Shown here piece after piece: positions 60,495 to 64,000 of a stretch of 64,000 nt of DNA. The stretch comes from Chloranthus sessilifolius (Eukaryota; Streptophyta; Magnoliopsida; Chloranthales; Chloranthaceae): NCBI GenBank assembly GCA_021018995.1, contig CM037596.1, positions 8,879,501-8,943,500 on the forward strand, in the 5' to 3' direction. Made by a program: the position numbers and the translations under genes. Numbering within the stretch: the stretch's first letter is position 1; each line of letters opens with the position of its first letter. Below the pieces are notes generated by a model. That model was not told the origin of the DNA. It worked only from the letters and a program-made list of their open reading frames with translations, and did no database searches.

Positions 60495-63400
60495 TTCTTT
60501 AGTCTTGACTGAAGATATATTACTGCATGAAAATACAAAACTTGTCCTCTCCAATACTTCCAACTAGATTTCTGAAGTTTTTAACAATGAATGGTGGCTA
60601 TATATATGAGCAGGTGTTATTATTGTATGCCATTAAAAGAAAGTTTTATTCTATTATTGAATAAAATATATTGTACGCCAGTTATATTTGAGAGGTCCAC
60701 TTTTAGTCCCATAGTTACATTGTAGGACGACCGTTAGTTAATTTCGGGTCAATTATGGGCAATGTTCTTAAAATCGTTGGATGGCACCCCAAGATCCGGG
60801 CGGCCGATATATATATATATATATATCTGTGCCACTTGCCAGAATAGGAGGAAGAAAAAAAAGAAAAGAACAAAAAAAAAGAGTTGTGCTCACTGCTCAA
60901 TTGCCGAAAAAAAAAGTGGTGTAAGATCATAAAAAACAGAGGAAGAAGAAGAAATAAAAACTTAAGAAGAAAAAAACTGAGGAAAAAGAAGAAAATAGAG
61001 GAGATAAAAATAAAAATAAAAATTGGGGGCTGGTCTAGGGCGGGTGCCCCAAATCCGGTCCGCCCCGGAGTCCACCCAGGCCTAATCGGGGCGCCCGGGG
61101 GCCCGAACCACCCCAGTGACTGCCCAAGGCGATTTTCAAAACAGTGATTACGGGAGATCAGATCATCCAGATCCTTGTAGACCTTACGTGCTCCTAGCTG
61201 TTGGTGTAGTCTACTAAAAATAGTTTACTATTAGAAGTAGCACAAATGTCTCTATATCCTTTGACCTGATGGATATATGTATTGCTAAGTAGTAGGTTAG
61301 TTGTTTTGATCGTCTAAAAAATGATGTCGTTATAGCATGACTATAGCTGGGTTAGTTGATTGGCAGTCACAAAGTCGGGAGTCGGCAATAAATCTGTCTA
61401 AGTCGGGAAAAATAGGTCAGTCGAAAAAATTGGGAAAACTAAAAAATTTAAAAAACATAATTTTTTAAAAATATATCCTAATATATTTTAAGTTAAAAGT
61501 AATGGTTCTAATGAACAAAATAGTACAAAATAGGCAAAAACAGTAAGCTCTGGGATGGGCAGGCAGCAAAGCGGGTAATAGTCCTAAAGTTTTTTTTTTC
61601 ACTTCACAAGTATTAGTCAAAAAAAAAAAGAAAAAAAATCGGATAACATCACAAAATTGCCGATTAATCAGCTGAGTCGCTGATCGGCCGATTAATCAGG
61701 ATGACTGCAAGTCCTCGACATTTTTCGATTTTTTGAAAAAATCGGAGACTTTTGTGACTTGAATGGTTGATCTGGTAATTGAGCAGTCATGAGACTAAAA
61801 CAAGGGAATTACTTCCTGATTAGGAGAATGTTCGATGACAACCTTTATACTGGTTGAACTGTCAAATCTGGTGGTAGTTTTTTAACAAAAGTTTTCTTTA
61901 AAATCAGCTTTCTGAAAAACGAAAAGGAATCTTTTTTATCAAATTAGCATTTTTTTAATATATTTTCTAAGAAGCGTATTTGGGAATATTGTAAAGTGAT
62001 AAGATGAGAGAGAGATAATATAGTTACATGGTAGAGGACTGAAAAGTTAAAATTGTTTCATGTCGTGTCTAATTGCAAATCGACACGGGCTCTTATGTGT
62101 GAAGTTGCATTTCATGAAAAGATTAAGTTTCTTATGATGAGTTTATTTGAACTTAATCAAAGGTCCTATGCGATAGGATAAACACTAATTTAATTAGTGT
62201 TCACATGCCGAAAGGGAATTAATCTTGAAAGATCCTCACACCCGACCCCACCCCACCCCACACCCCATCTCCCTTTCTGGACTGTTCGTGACTTATTCAG
62301 TTCATCTGACTAAGATTTTTTCTAATAGAATTAATTCTCAATGTCATGCGTGCCACCAGGATTTATTAGTGTGTATTTAGATTTACCTCTACTGTGAGTT
62401 CTTGAGGGATTAAAAACCCATGGTTTGAGATATTTACAAAGGATGCCATTGAATTATATTGAGTTTTTGTTTTGAAGTGGAATGGTTCTAGGAACTTGTT
62501 ATAACTATTTTATTTTAAAAAGAAACAGAGAAAGATTACTTACCTACTTGGGCACCCCTTTTGGTTTTAGAAACTTCAATTAGACTTGCTAATTAATTGA
62601 TTAATTAAATAATTGATTGACTAAACGATTGAAATTTTATAGGAGTTTTCTTAAATTGCTTAAGCATGTATTACACAAAAGGGGGTGTCCAGCCGGTAGG
62701 GGGTGTGTGTGCAAATTTTTCTTTATCTCTCTCTCTCTCTCTCTCTCCCCCCTCTATGGTTCTTGTGCAGCTCTCTTGGCACTTTGGTATAAAATGTCGA
62801 AACTAAAGTGTTCTAATAATTTAGCTTAAGGATCGGGTCTTGTTAATCCAATGATTTGAGGTTCATCCTTCTAGAAGGTTGCATATGTTGATCATCAGAG
62901 ACCGTGTACTTTTTGTGGTTAGTTTAGAATCACCAAGCAAAGGTATAATGTTTATTTAAAATAGTTTTAATAGCTAGATGAAGTTGAGCATGATCCTTGA
63001 TATAGTGTTAATATCAATATTTTGTCATGGAAATTAAAATTTGAGAACTTTGAAAAGTTCATTTTTTTTGTTTTTCAAAAAAGCTCTTCCATCTAGATTG
63101 CTTTCCTTCAACATGCACCTATGTTGTGCACCAAGACTGCAATAGTAGGATAAACTAGGTTTCAATAGGCACGACTAGTAAGGCCAAGCAAGTGAATGGG
63201 AGGCCATATTTACATTTTATGTTTATGCTGCTACTAAATGGGAGGCCGTAATAATTTTTTTTACATTATATTGCCTTTTCCCCCCCTCAAAAGCTATGCA
63301 TTTGGTGGTAATCTAGTCACACCAGAAGGGAGATTGATTCATATTATAACATAGTTTCACTAACAAATTATTTTTTAGGTAAAGCGAAAAAAATTGTGCT

Positions 63401-63945
63401 TTTACAAGGAATCATATTATTTACCACATTTAAGATTCATAATATATTATACATTATAGTATGTGCTACTATTATGGATGCATATTTGTCTTCAATATCA
63501 TGTTAACATAATTCATTCTAGTATGATGTTGATAACTTAATATTCGAGTTACGATTTTATCCTCATTGTATCAGCCTTCTAGTAGAGTGTCTAAATTTTT
63601 ACGTAGTAACAATTATAAATGCAAAACCCTGAACTTGGTCAAGTGTTAGACTATGTATCCAAATAAATCTACCGTTTGAGTTTTAAAGTTTTACTATCAA
63701 TATATAAGATTAGTTGGTGATACTATATATTGATTATGTTATATTGTATGATCATGATCACACCAAATATATTGTTATGTGTGATTGGAAATAATGGTGG
63801 GAAAATGACGAACTAGAAAGAAAAATAATGGAGTAAATGCAGACCCATGAATTGAGGCACGTAAAATGTGCAATTCATAAGTTTGTACTTTCCCGCTACC
63901 GTTCACAGTCAATAATGAGTTATCAACATGATAGAATTTAGGATA
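60495..63945. other. DUF3326 intron 6, AT-rich with low-complexity patches
   Basis: Holds (AT)n at about 60809-60827, a purine-rich patch (60845-61020) running into a GC-rich GGGCGCCCGGGGGCCC patch (61025-61130), and a region of GTCGGGA/AAATCGG words (61360-61760). A CT run lies at about 62728-62750, followed by TTGTGCAG. The CT run plus AG looks like an acceptor, but the following frame does not match DUF3326. No exon found. Confidence 0.5.
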
Positions 63946-64000
63946 GGGTACCTCTGTTCACGCCCACATCGAAAACCCCTTAAAACCCATTGATTGGGTC
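63946..64000. mobile_element. Left end of a long-TIR MITE, cut by the window edge
   Basis: GGGTACCTCTGTTCACG is identical to the start of the element at 28781, followed by CCCACATCGAAAACCCC and CATTGATT as in the family. Confidence 0.65.

Noticed and set aside
62728-62830. CT tract plus TTGTGCAG as acceptor of the next DUF3326 exon
   Set aside because: The downstream frame (SLGTLV or LSWHFG) bears no resemblance to the expected DUF3326 continuation, and the frame closes quickly.

Overview
The window is nuclear DNA of a flowering plant. It holds the start of two ordinary host genes and is otherwise almost entirely transposable elements and their remains. The evidence for a plant is two recognisable plant genes with GT-AG introns, plant-type LINEs, Gypsy chromovirus and Copia elements, tRNA-derived SINEs and several families of short inverted-repeat elements. 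Two introns of about 12-13 kb filled with transposons suggest a TE-rich, possibly woody or early-diverging, angiosperm; the species cannot be named from the sequence.

Host genes. On the minus strand, 20962-21439 carries the first two coding exons (mitochondrial transit peptide) of a pyruvate dehydrogenase E1 beta subunit. No further exon could be found, so the following intron is either more than 20.9 kb long or the gene is cut off here. On the plus strand, a plastid-type DUF3326 protein begins at 30748. Six coding exons are visible (30748-30879, 30981-31115, 44109-44225, 45646-45774, 58164-58340, 58655-58795). All five introns between them are phase 0, and the gene runs off the right edge. 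The two genes are divergently oriented, with about 9 kb of MITE-rich DNA between them.

Layout. 0-5 kb: small retro-insertions, palindromic repeats, a Del/Tekay-type LTR fragment and a broken minus-strand Copia element with a LINE 3' end inside it. 5.4-10.75 kb: a LINE with a perfect 15-bp target site duplication. 11.9-12.2 kb: a LINE scrap. 12.4-18.8 kb: a minus-strand Gypsy chromovirus with both LTRs, an initiator-Met-type primer site, and gag, protease, RT, integrase and chromodomain regions. 19.0-20.7 kb: a hAT-type MITE end and a truncated LINE. 21.1-34 kb: SINEs and many inverted-repeat elements, including a 2.1-kb element with about 200-bp terminal inverted repeats and TTAA on both sides. 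34.5-37.8 kb: a 3.2-kb solo LTR with a perfect 5-bp duplication. 38.2-40.6 kb: a non-autonomous LTR element with no polyprotein. 41.3-42.6 kb: a decayed Gypsy pol. 43.3-45.3 kb: hAT-type MITEs. 47.8-50.2 kb: a minus-strand LINE. 50.3-57.0 kb: a decayed Copia element interrupted by about 3 kb of foreign DNA. The rest is AT-rich intron sequence with a SINE and MITEs.

No new multi-gene system was found. The signals most worth following are structural. The first is an array of eight paired 13-bp CGATCGATCG-type motifs inside the solo LTR: members of a pair lie 20-22 bp apart, pairs recur about every 75 bp, and decay is almost only CG to TG/CA. The second is a ten-unit array at 50.9-51.8 kb in which a GGTCAC-centred hairpin alternates with long pyrimidine tracts. 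The third is a dense cluster of long-inverted-repeat MITEs around the DUF3326 promoter and its introns. All exon joins and element boundaries were read by eye; no database search was run.
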